NCBI RefSeq assembly: GCF_041075285.1
Contig: NZ_CP163512.1
Coordinates: forward strand, 992,001-1,056,000
Source of the DNA: Providencia rettgeri
GTDB taxonomy: Bacteria; Pseudomonadota; Gammaproteobacteria; Enterobacterales; Enterobacteriaceae
Reading direction: 5' to 3'
DNA length: 64,000 nucleotides
Shown: in pieces, positions 20,452 to 29,190 of the stretch
Layout: each line of letters opens with the position of its first letter
Position numbering within the stretch: position 1 is the first letter of the stretch
Program-made: the position numbers and the translations under genes
The notes under the pieces: generated by a model
What the model was told of the DNA's origin: nothing
What the model saw: the letters and a program-made list of their open reading frames with translations, nothing else
Databases searched by the model: none

Positions 20452-21255
20452 ATGGATTGGCTGACCGCCGTTGCACCTGAAGTTTATGCTTTACTTTTCT
20501 TTGTTGCACTTTTCGCCGGTTTTATTGATTCCATTGCAGGTGGAGGGGGATTGCTAACTATCCCTGCCTTGTTATCTGTGGGGATCACGCCTGTCGAGGC
20601 GCTGGCAACCAATAAGCTCCAAGCGGTTGGAGGATCATTTTCTTCCAGCTTATATTTTGTTAGGCGTAAAGCAATTGACCTGCGTGAGCAAATTTTTCCA
20701 TTCATTATGACAATGATTGGAGCGATGCTCGGGGCGATTGTTATTCAAATGATTGACACTGCTTTTCTAAAACAATTACTACCTATCCTTGTAATTTGCG
20801 TTGGTTTGTATTTCTTATTAACGCCATCAATAGGTGTGCAAGATAGGCAGCAACGGGTGAGTATGCCTTTTTTTGGCGTTGCTATCGGCATGACGCTGGG
20901 CTTCTATGATGGCGCATTTGGTCCAGGCACGGGTTCATTTTTGGCACTAGGGTATGTGTTGCTGCTCGGCTATAATCTGGCAAAAGCGACGGCGCATGCT
21001 AAGTTACTTAATTTCGCCTCTAATTTCGGCTCTTTAGTGTTCTTTATTATCGGAGGTCATGTTCTTTGGGTGCTCGGTTTTGTTATGCTGGCGGGCCAAA
21101 TGGTTGGTGCGCGTTTAGGTGCCCGTTTGGTGTTAACTAAAGGACAAAAACTGATCAGGCCAATGATTGTGGTGATTTCGTTATTAATGAGCATTAAGTT
21201 GCTCCACGATAGCCATGGTGATGTGATTAAAGCTTGGTTCCTCTCATTATTTTAA
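20452..21255 (+). CDS. yfcA: TSUP-family membrane transporter YfcA
   Basis: Inner-membrane protein of the TauE/SafE (TSUP) family, thought to export or import sulfur-containing anions; the substrate of YfcA is not known. The 267 residues form about eight membrane segments, with the family motifs FIDSIAGGGGLLTIPALL and ATNKLQAVGGSFSS at the N-terminus and the second-half repeat GFYDGAFGPGTGSF. Starts at ATG 20452 and is followed by epmC after 17 bases, implying co-transcription with epmC and yfcL. Confidence 0.9.
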   Translation: MDWLTAVAPEVYALLFFVALFAGFIDSIAGGGGLLTIPALLSVGITPVEALATNKLQAVGGSFSSSLYFVRRKAIDLREQIFPFIMTMIGAMLGAIVIQMIDTAFLKQLLPILVICVGLYFLLTPSIGVQDRQQRVSMPFFGVAIGMTLGFYDGAFGPGTGSFLALGYVLLLGYNLAKATAHAKLLNFASNFGSLVFFIIGGHVLWVLGFVMLAGQMVGARLGARLVLTKGQKLIRPMIVVISLLMSIKLLHDSHGDVIKAWFLSLF

Positions 21256-21272
21256 GATGATTTAAATTATTC

Positions 21273-21824
21273 ATGAGTAATACACATAATTATCAGGACT
21301 TGATTGATATTTTTGACAGGTGCTTTGGTGAAACGTATAACACCAAACTGGTCAAAGGGGACGACGAACCGATTTATTTACCTGCTGATGAGAGTGTTCC
21401 TTATCATCGCATTGTGTTTGCCCATGGTTTTTTTACCAGTGGGCTACATGAGATCTCTCATTGGTGTATCGCGGGGGAAGCGAGACGCCAACAGGTGGAT
21501 TACGGCTATTGGTACTGTCCTGATGGTCGTGATGAAAAGACACAAAGTGAATTTGAAGTGGTTGAAATCAAACCACAGGCGCTTGATTGGTTATTTTGTG
21601 TTGCTGTGGGGATCCCTTTTAATGTCAGTTGCGATAACTTGGAAGGGGATTTTGAGCCTGATCGTATTGCATTTATGCGCAAGGTGCATGCACAAGTGAT
21701 GACTTATTTGCAAAATGGCATTCCTGAGCGACCATTACGCTTTATTAATGCGTTACAATCGTTTTACAATACGCCTCCACTTTGTGCAGAAGATTTTCCG
21801 TATCCGGAAGATATTTTTGCCTAA
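21273..21824 (+). CDS. epmC: Elongation factor P hydroxylase EpmC
   Basis: Hydroxylates the beta-lysylated lysine of EF-P as the last modification step. The 183-residue protein matches the EpmC/YfcM family. It has the metal-binding segment HGFFTSGLHEISHWCIAG near residues 50-67, then RRQQVDYGYWYCPDGRD and ALDWLFCVA. The length matches E. coli. It sits in the yfcA-epmC-yfcL order seen in E. coli. epmA and epmB are not in this window. Confidence 0.92.
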   Translation: MSNTHNYQDLIDIFDRCFGETYNTKLVKGDDEPIYLPADESVPYHRIVFAHGFFTSGLHEISHWCIAGEARRQQVDYGYWYCPDGRDEKTQSEFEVVEIKPQALDWLFCVAVGIPFNVSCDNLEGDFEPDRIAFMRKVHAQVMTYLQNGIPERPLRFINALQSFYNTPPLCAEDFPYPEDIFA

Positions 21825-21851
21825 TTGACACACTAAAAGTAAGGATTAAGC

Positions 21852-22124
21852 ATGCTTGCGGATATAGAAACACGCATACTGACAAAAATAGATGATATGG
21901 TTGAACACGCTAGCGATGATGAATTATTTGCGGGCGGTTATCTGCGTGGTCACTTAACCCTTGCTGTCGCTGAGTTGGAAGAAGAAAATGAAACCAGTTC
22001 AGACGCGTTATATCAGCGTGTTGAAGCGAGTATTCAACACGCCATTAAGGCCGGAGAGTTAACACCACCAGACCAAATTTTAGTATTAGGTATGTGGAAA
22101 AGTTTATTGGATAACGCAATCTAA
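21852..22124 (+). CDS. yfcL: YfcL family protein
   Basis: Small acidic protein of unknown function, 90 residues, probably all helical. The region ASDDELFAGGYLRGHLTLAVAELE is the recognisable family core. AAGGA precedes the ATG at 21852. It follows epmC by 27 bases and ends before a strong terminator (22147-22168). Confidence 0.85.
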   Translation: MLADIETRILTKIDDMVEHASDDELFAGGYLRGHLTLAVAELEEENETSSDALYQRVEASIQHAIKAGELTPPDQILVLGMWKSLLDNAI

Positions 22125-22146
22125 TTTGTGGTGTTATGTATTGAAG

Positions 22147-22168
22147 AGCGGGGAACCCCGCTTTTTTA
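22147..22168 (+). terminator. Intrinsic terminator after yfcL
   Basis: AGCGGGG (22147-22153) and CCCCGCT (22156-22162) form a 7-bp GC-rich stem, followed directly by a T tract. It closes the yfcA-epmC-yfcL run. Confidence 0.85.
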
Positions 22169-22197
22169 TTGGCTAAATTTTGTTGTGAGTAAAGGTT

Positions 22198-22713
22198 ATG
22201 GTGCATATTCGCTTAGCGACTCCCCTTGATGCAAAATACCTTCCTGCCGTTGAGGTCTCCGCAGGGCAGGCATTTGCCAGTATTGAAAAATATAAATGGC
22301 TTGCTGATGGTGATGGACAAACAGAGCAAGCGCATCTTGATTTTATTGCTGAGCAATTAGAATGGGTGGCAGTAAATGATAACGGTGAGCCCATTGGTTT
22401 TATCAATGCGGAAAATCATCACGATAGCTTGCATATCTGTGAGGTTTCTGTCTGCCAGCAATGGCAAGGGCAGGGATTGGGTAAAAAGCTGATTAAACAG
22501 GTTTTAGATGCGGCCTTAGCGCGCAATATGAAGACAGTGACATTGACAACTTGCCGCGATGTGCCTTGGAATGCGCCTTATTACCAACGATTAGGTTTTG
22601 AAATCTTAGATGATAGTCAACTCACTGAATTACTCCGTGATATTCTACAAGATGAAGTGGATGCAGGCTTCCAAAAGCGTGATCGCTGTGCAATGGCGAT
22701 TGAACTTGCGTGA
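22198..22713 (+). CDS. GNAT-family N-acetyltransferase
   Basis: Acetyl-CoA-dependent N-acetyltransferase, 171 residues, substrate unknown. The acetyl-CoA-binding motif A is visible as VCQQWQGQGLGKKLIKQVLD, preceded by the beta4 strand LHICEVSV. The later segment APYYQRLGFEIL is motif B of the fold. The start could be ATG 22198 or GTG 22201, given AAAGG just upstream. It sits between yfcL and mnmC, which are adjacent in E. coli, so this is an accessory insertion in the conserved order. Confidence 0.8.
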   Translation: MVHIRLATPLDAKYLPAVEVSAGQAFASIEKYKWLADGDGQTEQAHLDFIAEQLEWVAVNDNGEPIGFINAENHHDSLHICEVSVCQQWQGQGLGKKLIKQVLDAALARNMKTVTLTTCRDVPWNAPYYQRLGFEILDDSQLTELLRDILQDEVDAGFQKRDRCAMAIELA

Positions 22714-22748
22714 AGCAGCCTTAGGGAGCTAAACCTGCGTATTAATCG

Positions 22749-24788
22749 TTAGTACGGTATTTTAATTGGTCGACCTGATCGTAATTTTTTTACCCAAAAA
22801 CGATTAGGGTTCAATTCCGCTAAGGTTTCGTCGTCTAGTGGTAAAGGTTGCCCAAAGATCTGTGAAGCCAGAATTTCGGCGCATAGGGGGGCGGTTGATA
22901 GCCCTCTTGAGCCTAGTGCGCCAAAGATAAACAAGTTTGGGTAAACAGGGGCATCCTCAATGGGCTGTTTTTTGCCAATTTTTGTCTGTAAATCATGATA
23001 AGCCGCCAAATGTTGCTCATAATTCGGCACATTCCCTAGTAACGGAAAATGGTCACGTATCACACAGCGAATACCTTGGCGCGATTGCTGTTGTGAAATA
23101 TCAATCTCTTGGGGCCATGAAACATCAGGCAAATTGTCAATTAGCTTTTGGCGGTTAGCTTGCTGCTCTTCTTCGCTATAATCCAAATCGAGACGGCTGC
23201 GTTGATAACTGGCACCTAAACAATGTTGTTTGCCAGTATGATCCGCAGGGGTGAGATACCCCTCAAAGCACAGGACATTTTTTAGCTGTTGTAGCGTGGG
23301 GGTGGTTGGAATATGACTCACTTGCCCGCGGACAGGGTTAATGGGTAAATTAATGGTTTGTGGGTATTGCCGTAGTTTATGTCCATTGGCGATGACCACT
23401 GTTGAGTGTACAGGTGTTAGCTCTTTTTGTTCAGAAGTGATTATTTGCAACTGCCAAGCGTTATCATTCTGCACTAATGCAGTAACATCATGATTGAAAT
23501 AAAACTGAACGCCTTGATTTTTCAAGTAGCAATATAGGCTTTCGCACAGCTCTGCTGGGCATAACCAACCACCTGATGGGTAATGAATACCATCGTAATT
23601 GACATCAATGCCGCAAATGTCTTTAAGTTGCTGGCGAGTTTTACCTACAGCAAAATCTTCAGGCCAGTCTGTCTCTAGCATCCCTGCAATTTTGCGTGCG
23701 ATTTTGTCGTTATAAGCTAATTGGGTCACACCGCACCATTGCCCATCAAATGCAATGCCAGATGCAGCTAATTGATGATAAAAACGTTTGGCGAAAGGAA
23801 ATGCACTGACAAAAAAACGCTCAAGAGGGTCATTTGCTCCCGTTAATAGCGGATAGATGGCACCTTGGCGGTTCCCAGAAGCGTTTTGGGCAATACGAGG
23901 ATCTTGACAATAAAGTGTGACGTTGGCACCGCGCTGGCGGAGAAAATAGGCGGCGGTTAAACTGGCGAGGCCGCCGCCAATAATGGCAATATCATTAGGA
24001 TTATCAGCCGGTTGTCTTTTGTTCCATGGCGTTGCATATTGGTAGTGATTTTCGCTTAATACCCCTGTCAGCATTTCACGCTTTTGGCCAAACCCTTTGA
24101 TTTTTTGCAAGCTAAACCCAGCTTGTTGTAAACCACGTTTCACAAAACCCGCAACAGTAAATGTGGCAAAAGTTGCCCCTTCACGAGCCAGTTTTGCCAT
24201 CGTAGTGAACAGGTGTTCACTCCACATTTGTGGATTTTTTGATGGTGCAAAACCATCAAGAAACCAAGCATCTATCTTATTGTTTAAATTGTCTTTTAGG
24301 AGAGATATTTGCTCATTAACATCACCAAACCATAAATCTAAAATCACATTGCCATTTTCTAGAATAATGCGCTGGTTACCCGCCAATGCTGGTGGCCAGT
24401 TTTCACATAAGGCGTCTGATAATTCGCAAAGCTCGGGCCAGCAACGATGTGAGGCGATTAAGTCCGCTTTCGTCAGTGGAAATTGCTCAAAGCTAATAAA
24501 ATGTAATCGTTTAAGGGGGGCTTGTGGATTTTGTGCTTTAAATTGCGCAAAAGATTGCCATAAAACGAGGAAATTCAAGCCAGTGCCAAACCCAGTTTCA
24601 GCAATGACACAGGTTTCATTTGAATGTGTCTTAAAACGCTCAGGAAAGTGATTTCCTTGTAAAAATACATGGCGAGATTCTTCTAAACCACTTTGGTTAG
24701 AAAAATAGATATCTGCAAATTGCTCAGACATGGGAGTGCCTTCATCATTCCAGCTAAGACGTGCGGTTTGTACTGCGCTCTTTTTCAC
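22749..24788 (-). CDS. mnmC: tRNA 5-methylaminomethyl-2-thiouridine biosynthesis bifunctional protein MnmC
   Basis: Bifunctional enzyme completing mnm5s2U34 in tRNA. The C-terminal FAD-dependent oxidoreductase removes the carboxymethyl group and the N-terminal SAM-dependent methyltransferase adds a methyl. From GTG 24788 the protein has 679 residues, and its N-terminus ([18 protein letters not shown]) aligns without gaps to E. coli MnmC. The upstream in-frame start at 24809 is less likely. Methyltransferase motifs include [11 protein letters not shown] and [14 protein letters not shown]. The FAD motif [17 protein letters not shown] begins near residue 270. Divergent from fabB, as in E. coli. 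Confidence 0.94.
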   Translation of the reverse strand: MKKSAVQTARLSWNDEGTPMSEQFADIYFSNQSGLEESRHVFLQGNHFPERFKTHSNETCVIAETGFGTGLNFLVLWQSFAQFKAQNPQAPLKRLHFISFEQFPLTKADLIASHRCWPELCELSDALCENWPPALAGNQRIILENGNVILDLWFGDVNEQISLLKDNLNNKIDAWFLDGFAPSKNPQMWSEHLFTTMAKLAREGATFATFTVAGFVKRGLQQAGFSLQKIKGFGQKREMLTGVLSENHYQYATPWNKRQPADNPNDIAIIGGGLASLTAAYFLRQRGANVTLYCQDPRIAQNASGNRQGAIYPLLTGANDPLERFFVSAFPFAKRFYHQLAASGIAFDGQWCGVTQLAYNDKIARKIAGMLETDWPEDFAVGKTRQQLKDICGIDVNYDGIHYPSGGWLCPAELCESLYCYLKNQGVQFYFNHDVTALVQNDNAWQLQIITSEQKELTPVHSTVVIANGHKLRQYPQTINLPINPVRGQVSHIPTTPTLQQLKNVLCFEGYLTPADHTGKQHCLGASYQRSRLDLDYSEEEQQANRQKLIDNLPDVSWPQEIDISQQQSRQGIRCVIRDHFPLLGNVPNYEQHLAAYHDLQTKIGKKQPIEDAPVYPNLFIFGALGSRGLSTAPLCAEILASQIFGQPLPLDDETLAELNPNRFWVKKLRSGRPIKIPY

Positions 24789-24902
24789 AATAAAGCCTAT
24801 AATCACCAAACAATCGCTAAATTTTAGCGCTGATAAGCGTGTAAGGCTACTGTCATAAAAAAGTGTTATTACTGCTGTAGAGAAAAAAATACAAAAATTT
24901 AC

Positions 24903-24919
24903 CCTGATCGGACTTGTTC
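24903..24919 (+). promoter_or_regulatory. FadR-like activator site upstream of fabB
   Basis: CCTGATCGGACTTGTTC resembles, from memory, the FadR activation site of the E. coli fabA promoter. It lies immediately before the FabR-like palindrome, about 75-90 bases before fabB. The arrangement suggests FadR activation of unsaturated fatty-acid synthesis. Inferred from sequence. Confidence 0.6.
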
Positions 24920-24937
24920 AGCTTACAAGTGTAAGCT
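24920..24937 (+). promoter_or_regulatory. FabR-like operator upstream of fabB
   Basis: AGCTTACAAGTGTAAGCT has perfect 8-base inverted arms (AGCTTACA and TGTAAGCT) around a two-base centre. It resembles the FabR palindrome at fabA and fabB promoters of E. coli. FabR represses fabB in response to the unsaturated/saturated acyl balance. Confidence 0.7.
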
Positions 24938-24990
24938 AAAGTGACACCCTGTAATCCCGCAATCATATAATTATAGCCATGAGGTAACGA

Positions 24991-26205
24991 ATGAAGCGTG
25001 CAGTCATTACTGGTCTAGGTATTGTTTCCAGCCTTGGTAATAACCAGGAAGAAGTACTGGCTTCTCTGAAGGAAGGTCGTTCCGGGATCACTTTCTCAGA
25101 AGAATTCAAAGAGGCAGGGCTACGTAGCCATGTCTGGGGTAATGTTAAAAATTTAGATCCCAAAGACTTGATCGACCGTAAAATTTTCCGTTTTATGAGT
25201 GATTGCTCCGCGTATGCTTACTTGTCTATGGAACAGGCGATTGCGGATTCAGGTTTAACTGACGAACAAGTTTCAAATTTACGTACAGGTATTGTTGTCG
25301 GCTCAGGTGGGGGTTCTCCACGTAACCAAGTTGCGGGCTCTGATGGCATGCGTGCTAAAGGTCTGCGCGGTGTGGGGCCATACATGGTCACCCGTGCAAT
25401 GGCTTCAGGTATTTCTGCATGTTTAGCAACACCGTTTAAAATCAAAGGGGTAAACTATTCAATCAGCTCAGCGTGTTCAACATCAGCACACTGTATCGGC
25501 CATGCAGTTGAATTAATTCAACTGGGTAAACAAGATGTTGTTTTTGCAGGTGGTGGTGAAGAACTAAGCTGGGAAATGACCTGTGAGTTCGACGCGATGG
25601 GGGCATTGTCAACCAAGTACAATGAAACGCCAGCCAAAGCATCAAGAACCTACGATAAAGATCGTGATGGTTTCGTTATTGCCGGTGGTGGTGGTATTGT
25701 GGTTGTTGAAGAACTCGAGCACGCATTAGCGCGTGGCGCACATATCTATGCAGAAATCGTCGGTTACGGTGCAACGTCTGACGGTGCTGATATGGTGGCA
25801 CCATCCGGTGAAGGTGCAGTGCGTTGTATGCAAATGGCAATGCAAGGCGTTGAAAAAATTGATTATATCAACACTCATGGTACCTCTACGCCAGTGGGTG
25901 ACACCAAAGAGTTAGAAGCTATCCAAGAAGTATTTGGCGCTAATTCTCCTGCAATTTCTGCAACGAAAGCAATGAGCGGACATTCATTGGGTGCTGCGGG
26001 TGTGCATGAAGCCATCTATAGCTTACTGATGTTAGAGCACGGCTTTATTGCGCCAAGCATTAATGTTGAAAACTTAGATGAAAAAGCGGTTGGTTTGAAT
26101 ATTGTCACAAAGCCAACAGAACAAGCGTTGAACACCGTGATGTCGAACAGTTTTGGTTTTGGTGGAACTAACGCGACACTAGTGATGAGCAAATATAAAG
26201 CGTAA
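24991..26205 (+). CDS. fabB: 3-oxoacyl-ACP synthase I FabB
   Basis: Beta-ketoacyl-ACP synthase I, needed for elongation of unsaturated fatty acids. The 404-residue protein has the Cys-His-His triad: the nucleophile Cys in [12 protein letters not shown], His in [11 protein letters not shown] and His in [13 protein letters not shown] lies before the ATG at 24991. FadR- and FabR-like sites lie upstream. A strong terminator follows at 26233-26259. In E. coli the neighbourhood continues towards flk and pdxB; here a 13-kb accessory block intervenes. Confidence 0.97.
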   Translation: MKRAVITGLGIVSSLGNNQEEVLASLKEGRSGITFSEEFKEAGLRSHVWGNVKNLDPKDLIDRKIFRFMSDCSAYAYLSMEQAIADSGLTDEQVSNLRTGIVVGSGGGSPRNQVAGSDGMRAKGLRGVGPYMVTRAMASGISACLATPFKIKGVNYSISSACSTSAHCIGHAVELIQLGKQDVVFAGGGEELSWEMTCEFDAMGALSTKYNETPAKASRTYDKDRDGFVIAGGGGIVVVEELEHALARGAHIYAEIVGYGATSDGADMVAPSGEGAVRCMQMAMQGVEKIDYINTHGTSTPVGDTKELEAIQEVFGANSPAISATKAMSGHSLGAAGVHEAIYSLLMLEHGFIAPSINVENLDEKAVGLNIVTKPTEQALNTVMSNSFGFGGTNATLVMSKYKA

Positions 26206-26232
26206 TTTATCTTATTCACCCTGTCATAGATA

Positions 26233-26259
26233 AGCGGGAACTGAGGTTCTCGCTTTTTT
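26233..26259 (+). terminator. Intrinsic terminator after fabB
   Basis: AGCGGGAAC (26233-26241) pairs with GTTCTCGCT (26246-26254) through one mismatch, followed by a six-T run. It lies a few bases from the stop of the convergent gene. Confidence 0.85.
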
Positions 26260-26262
26260 GTT

Positions 26263-26736
26263 TTAATCACCACCTCCGCCATCACCACCTCCACCATCAC
26301 TGCCACCTGAATCAGAGGAAGCGCAGTCTGAACTTGAATTTTCAGATGAGCAAAAATAGCGATTCGTGTGGTGATTGTCATTACTGGCTGTGTTGTCATA
26401 AGGAGGAACATAGCTTGAACCGCTGCTATTGGTATTCGTTTGTCTGTTTATCTCTTTGACATTTTTTCGGACTTCAAAAATTTGGCTTTTTCCTTTTGCC
26501 CAGCCAATTGTGACTAAACTGGTGTTTTTCCTCACACTAACATGCAGCATTTCCCCGCAGTAAATCGCCATTTTGCCAAATGATTTTATTTGGATATACC
26601 CGCTCTCTTTTTCAGTGATAATAATCGGGTTTTGGCTGTGAATGGTGTAGAGATCGCCATGGACTTCAACAGAACGAGTATGCGCTAAAGGTTTGGGGTG
26701 GATGTTAAAAAGAACAAATAGCAATCTATCAAACAT
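26263..26736 (-). CDS. Hypothetical protein with glycine/aspartate-rich tail
   Basis: A 157-residue protein I do not recognise. The first ~95 residues look like a folded, beta-rich domain: an N-terminal MFDRLLFVLFNIHPKP segment, then repeated strands such as SVEVHGDLYTIHS and SGYIQIKSFGKMAIYCG. The last ~60 residues are low-complexity, rich in Ser, Asn and Asp and ending in SDGGGGDGGGGD. The region is AT-rich except for the glycine codons. It converges on fabB, sharing the terminator area. It may be the first gene of the accessory block. I cannot say what it does. Confidence 0.6.
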   Translation of the reverse strand: MFDRLLFVLFNIHPKPLAHTRSVEVHGDLYTIHSQNPIIITEKESGYIQIKSFGKMAIYCGEMLHVSVRKNTSLVTIGWAKGKSQIFEVRKNVKEINRQTNTNSSGSSYVPPYDNTASNDNHHTNRYFCSSENSSSDCASSDSGGSDGGGGDGGGGD

Positions 26737-26915
26737 AACATATCATTTTGTTATAAATGGGGTTAATAAGCTAATTTATCGATGTTATTAAACCAATCAT
26801 CTTTGTCTGATTCAGTATTTAAATTAATAATGAGCAAAAAAATCACATTTTGTAATTTTAGCGCTGAAATATATGTAACTATAGATTTTAAAGGCAACTA
26901 TGAGGATTAATTATT

Positions 26916-27152
26916 ATGAGTATATCAAAGTGCAATCCCATTCTATGGAAAACAGATATTAAGCTCTTGACCAAAGCGATGGGGAAGGCGATTTATCAGT
27001 CAGTTAGTGCGGCTTTTCGAAAAGTTAAAAATACGTTTTGTCGCTTTCCTCTGAATGAGGATAGGCATTACCAAGCAAAAAGAGATAATTTACAGAAGTT
27101 TTTAGCGAAAATTGAACAGGTGGATAATTCATTCCTGCACACAAAAAATTGA
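26916..27152 (+). CDS. Hypothetical protein, 78 aa, DUF1127-like size and charge
   Basis: A 78-residue basic protein with ATG at 26916 and GAGG ten bases upstream. It is rich in Lys and Arg, with one probable helix around KAIYQSVSAAFRKVKNTF and another at KRDNLQKFLAKIEQVD. I do not recognise a family firmly. It is divergent from the preceding hypothetical gene and convergent with tctA, whose terminator lies just downstream. Confidence 0.45.
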   Translation: MSISKCNPILWKTDIKLLTKAMGKAIYQSVSAAFRKVKNTFCRFPLNEDRHYQAKRDNLQKFLAKIEQVDNSFLHTKN

Positions 27153-27164
27153 TGGCAAATACAA

Positions 27165-27196
27165 AGCAAAAAAAAGCCCCGAAAGTCAGATGGGGC
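27165..27196 (-). terminator. Intrinsic terminator of the tctCBA operon
   Basis: On the minus strand GCCCC (27196-27192) and GGGGC (27180-27176) form a short GC stem with an 11-base loop, followed by an eleven-base T tract. It lies about 35 bases after the tctA stop. Confidence 0.75.
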
Positions 27197-27230
27197 AAAG
27201 TTTTACAGAGAAGGTACTCGCAGGGGCGAG

Positions 27231-28736
27231 TTAAGAGAGAGCCTGCTGTTTACGTTTTTGAATACGTTTAACAATTGGAGGCAGTATCAGTACTAACACT
27301 GCAAGGACTAAAAGACTTTGCGAAATTGTACTGCTCCACAGGATATCGAAATTGCCATTACTAATGGATAGTGAGCGACGTAGGTTTTGCTCTAACATTT
27401 CACCCAATACAAAGCCTAAAATTAGTGGGGACAGGGGAAAGTTCATTTTTCGCAAAATAAAGCCAAATACGCCAAGCCCCATCATTAATAGAAGGTCGAA
27501 GGTCGTGCTGTGAACGGCATACACGCCAACCGCGGAAATACAAGCGATAGCTGGGACTAAAAACCACAGTGGTACAGTTAGCATGCGGGTGAACAAACCA
27601 ATTAATGGAATGTTCATGATAAGTAACACCACGTTGGCAATCAGTAGGGCTGCAATTAATCCCCACACAATATCGGGTTGTTCCGTAAACATACCGGGAC
27701 CGGGTGCAATGTTATACAGGGTTAATGCCCCCATCATCACCGCCGTGGTGCCTGAACCCGGTACACCAAGGGTTAGCATCGGGATAAATGATCCACAGGC
27801 AGAGGCATTGTTGGCTGCTTCTGGTGCCGCAACGCCGCGTACATCACCTTGACCAAATTCGCCTTTTTCACCACTGATTTTTTTCTCAGTCATATAGGTG
27901 ATGGCGCTAGCAATAGTCGCCCCAGCGCCTGGTAATACCCCGACAAAAAAGCCAATAAATGATGAACGTAGTGCTGGTCCCGCACAGGCTTTGGCCTCTT
28001 TACGGTTAAACAGCATACGACCTGTTTTGCGAATTAAACCTTGACCCGTTGTGGTGCTTTCTAACATTAATAGAATTTCACTGACGGAAAATAACCCGAT
28101 AACGACAACAATAAATTGCACGCCATCTGATAAGTGCACACTATCAAACGTAAAACGGTATTCCCCAGAGTTAGCATCTACCCCGACAGTTGCAAGTGAT
28201 AAGCCAATTAACGCGGCAAGTAGTGATTTAATCGGATTCTGGCTCATCATGCTACCAAGGCAGGCGATGGCAAATACCATCAGTGCAAAGTATTCTGCGG
28301 GGCCAAACGCCAGAGACCACTGTGCAAGTAGCGGTGCAAACAAAATGATCCCGACGATAGCAATGGTTGAACCAATAAAGGAACTGACTGCTGAAATGGA
28401 CAGTGCCACACCGCCTCTGCCTTGCTTTGCCATCGGGTAACCATCGAGTGTGGTCATTATTGCGGCGGCATCACCAGGCACATTGAGTAGAATAGAGGAA
28501 ATGCGCCCACCGTATTCACAACCTAAATACACGGTAGCGAGCAATATTAGCGCTGACTCCGCAGGGAGTTTCAATGCAAAGGCGAGGGGCAGTAAAATGG
28601 CTACGCCATTGATTGGTCCAAGGCCAGGTAACATGCCAACTACGGTGCCAATAAAGCAGCCAATCAAGGCAATCAAGATATTTTGAGGAACTAGGGCAAC
28701 CTCAAAACCTTGCGATAGATACATCCAAGTTTCCAT
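27231..28736 (-). CDS. tctA: Tripartite tricarboxylate transporter large permease TctA
   Basis: Large membrane subunit of the TTT family, which uses an ion gradient to import tricarboxylates such as citrate delivered by TctC. The 501-residue protein has about twelve membrane segments and the duplicated TctA motifs GMLPGLGPINGVAILLPLAF near the start and GVLPGAGATIASAITY in the second half. GGVALSISAVSSFIG and ASACGSFIPMLTLGVPGSG follow the family pattern. It is the last gene of tctC-tctB-tctA, 11 bases after tctB. Confidence 0.93.
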   Translation of the reverse strand: METWMYLSQGFEVALVPQNILIALIGCFIGTVVGMLPGLGPINGVAILLPLAFALKLPAESALILLATVYLGCEYGGRISSILLNVPGDAAAIMTTLDGYPMAKQGRGGVALSISAVSSFIGSTIAIVGIILFAPLLAQWSLAFGPAEYFALMVFAIACLGSMMSQNPIKSLLAALIGLSLATVGVDANSGEYRFTFDSVHLSDGVQFIVVVIGLFSVSEILLMLESTTTGQGLIRKTGRMLFNRKEAKACAGPALRSSFIGFFVGVLPGAGATIASAITYMTEKKISGEKGEFGQGDVRGVAAPEAANNASACGSFIPMLTLGVPGSGTTAVMMGALTLYNIAPGPGMFTEQPDIVWGLIAALLIANVVLLIMNIPLIGLFTRMLTVPLWFLVPAIACISAVGVYAVHSTTFDLLLMMGLGVFGFILRKMNFPLSPLILGFVLGEMLEQNLRRSLSISNGNFDILWSSTISQSLLVLAVLVLILPPIVKRIQKRKQQALS

Positions 28737-28747
28737 GCTGTTGCTCC

Positions 28748-29179
28748 TTAGCTCAATAGGCTGCCGATGGGCAGAGTCACATCCAATAGCTTATCAAAGG
28801 CATAAAAGAGAAAAATGCCAAGGATAGGCCCCGAAATCACTGCGGCGATAGGCGTTGCGCCAAATAGCAGGGCAACACTAATGGTTAATAAACTGGTGGC
28901 AATTGGAAAGCCAAGCCACTCAAACGCCCATGCATAAATCACTAATGATAAAATCAATAATGCGAGACGGCGCAGTACATAAGGTTTTGGCCACTCAACG
29001 GCTTCTTGCTTACCAAACAATAGGGCAAGGGCACAAATCGCCATTAAGGTGAGTATGGCAATCGGAAAAGGGCGGGGGCCCAGTGGTTCATAAGAAAACT
29101 CACTTTGGATCCCCCAGCCGATATAAATTCCGATGGCACACAATATCAGCCAGACTAGGGCAAATATGCGTTGACTCAT
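28748..29179 (-). CDS. tctB: Tripartite tricarboxylate transporter small permease TctB
   Basis: Small membrane subunit of the transporter, 143 residues with four predicted membrane segments. The segment YEPLGPRPFPIAIL after the first helix is the usual TctB signature. It lies 11 bases after tctC and 11 before tctA. Confidence 0.9.
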   Translation of the reverse strand: MSQRIFALVWLILCAIGIYIGWGIQSEFSYEPLGPRPFPIAILTLMAICALALLFGKQEAVEWPKPYVLRRLALLILSLVIYAWAFEWLGFPIATSLLTISVALLFGATPIAAVISGPILGIFLFYAFDKLLDVTLPIGSLLS

Positions 29180-29190
29180 CGTGTGCTCCG

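Noticed and set aside
24097..24651. Long plus-strand frame inside mnmC
   Set aside because: It is antisense to a well-supported gene, has no ribosome binding site, and shows no recognisable domain.
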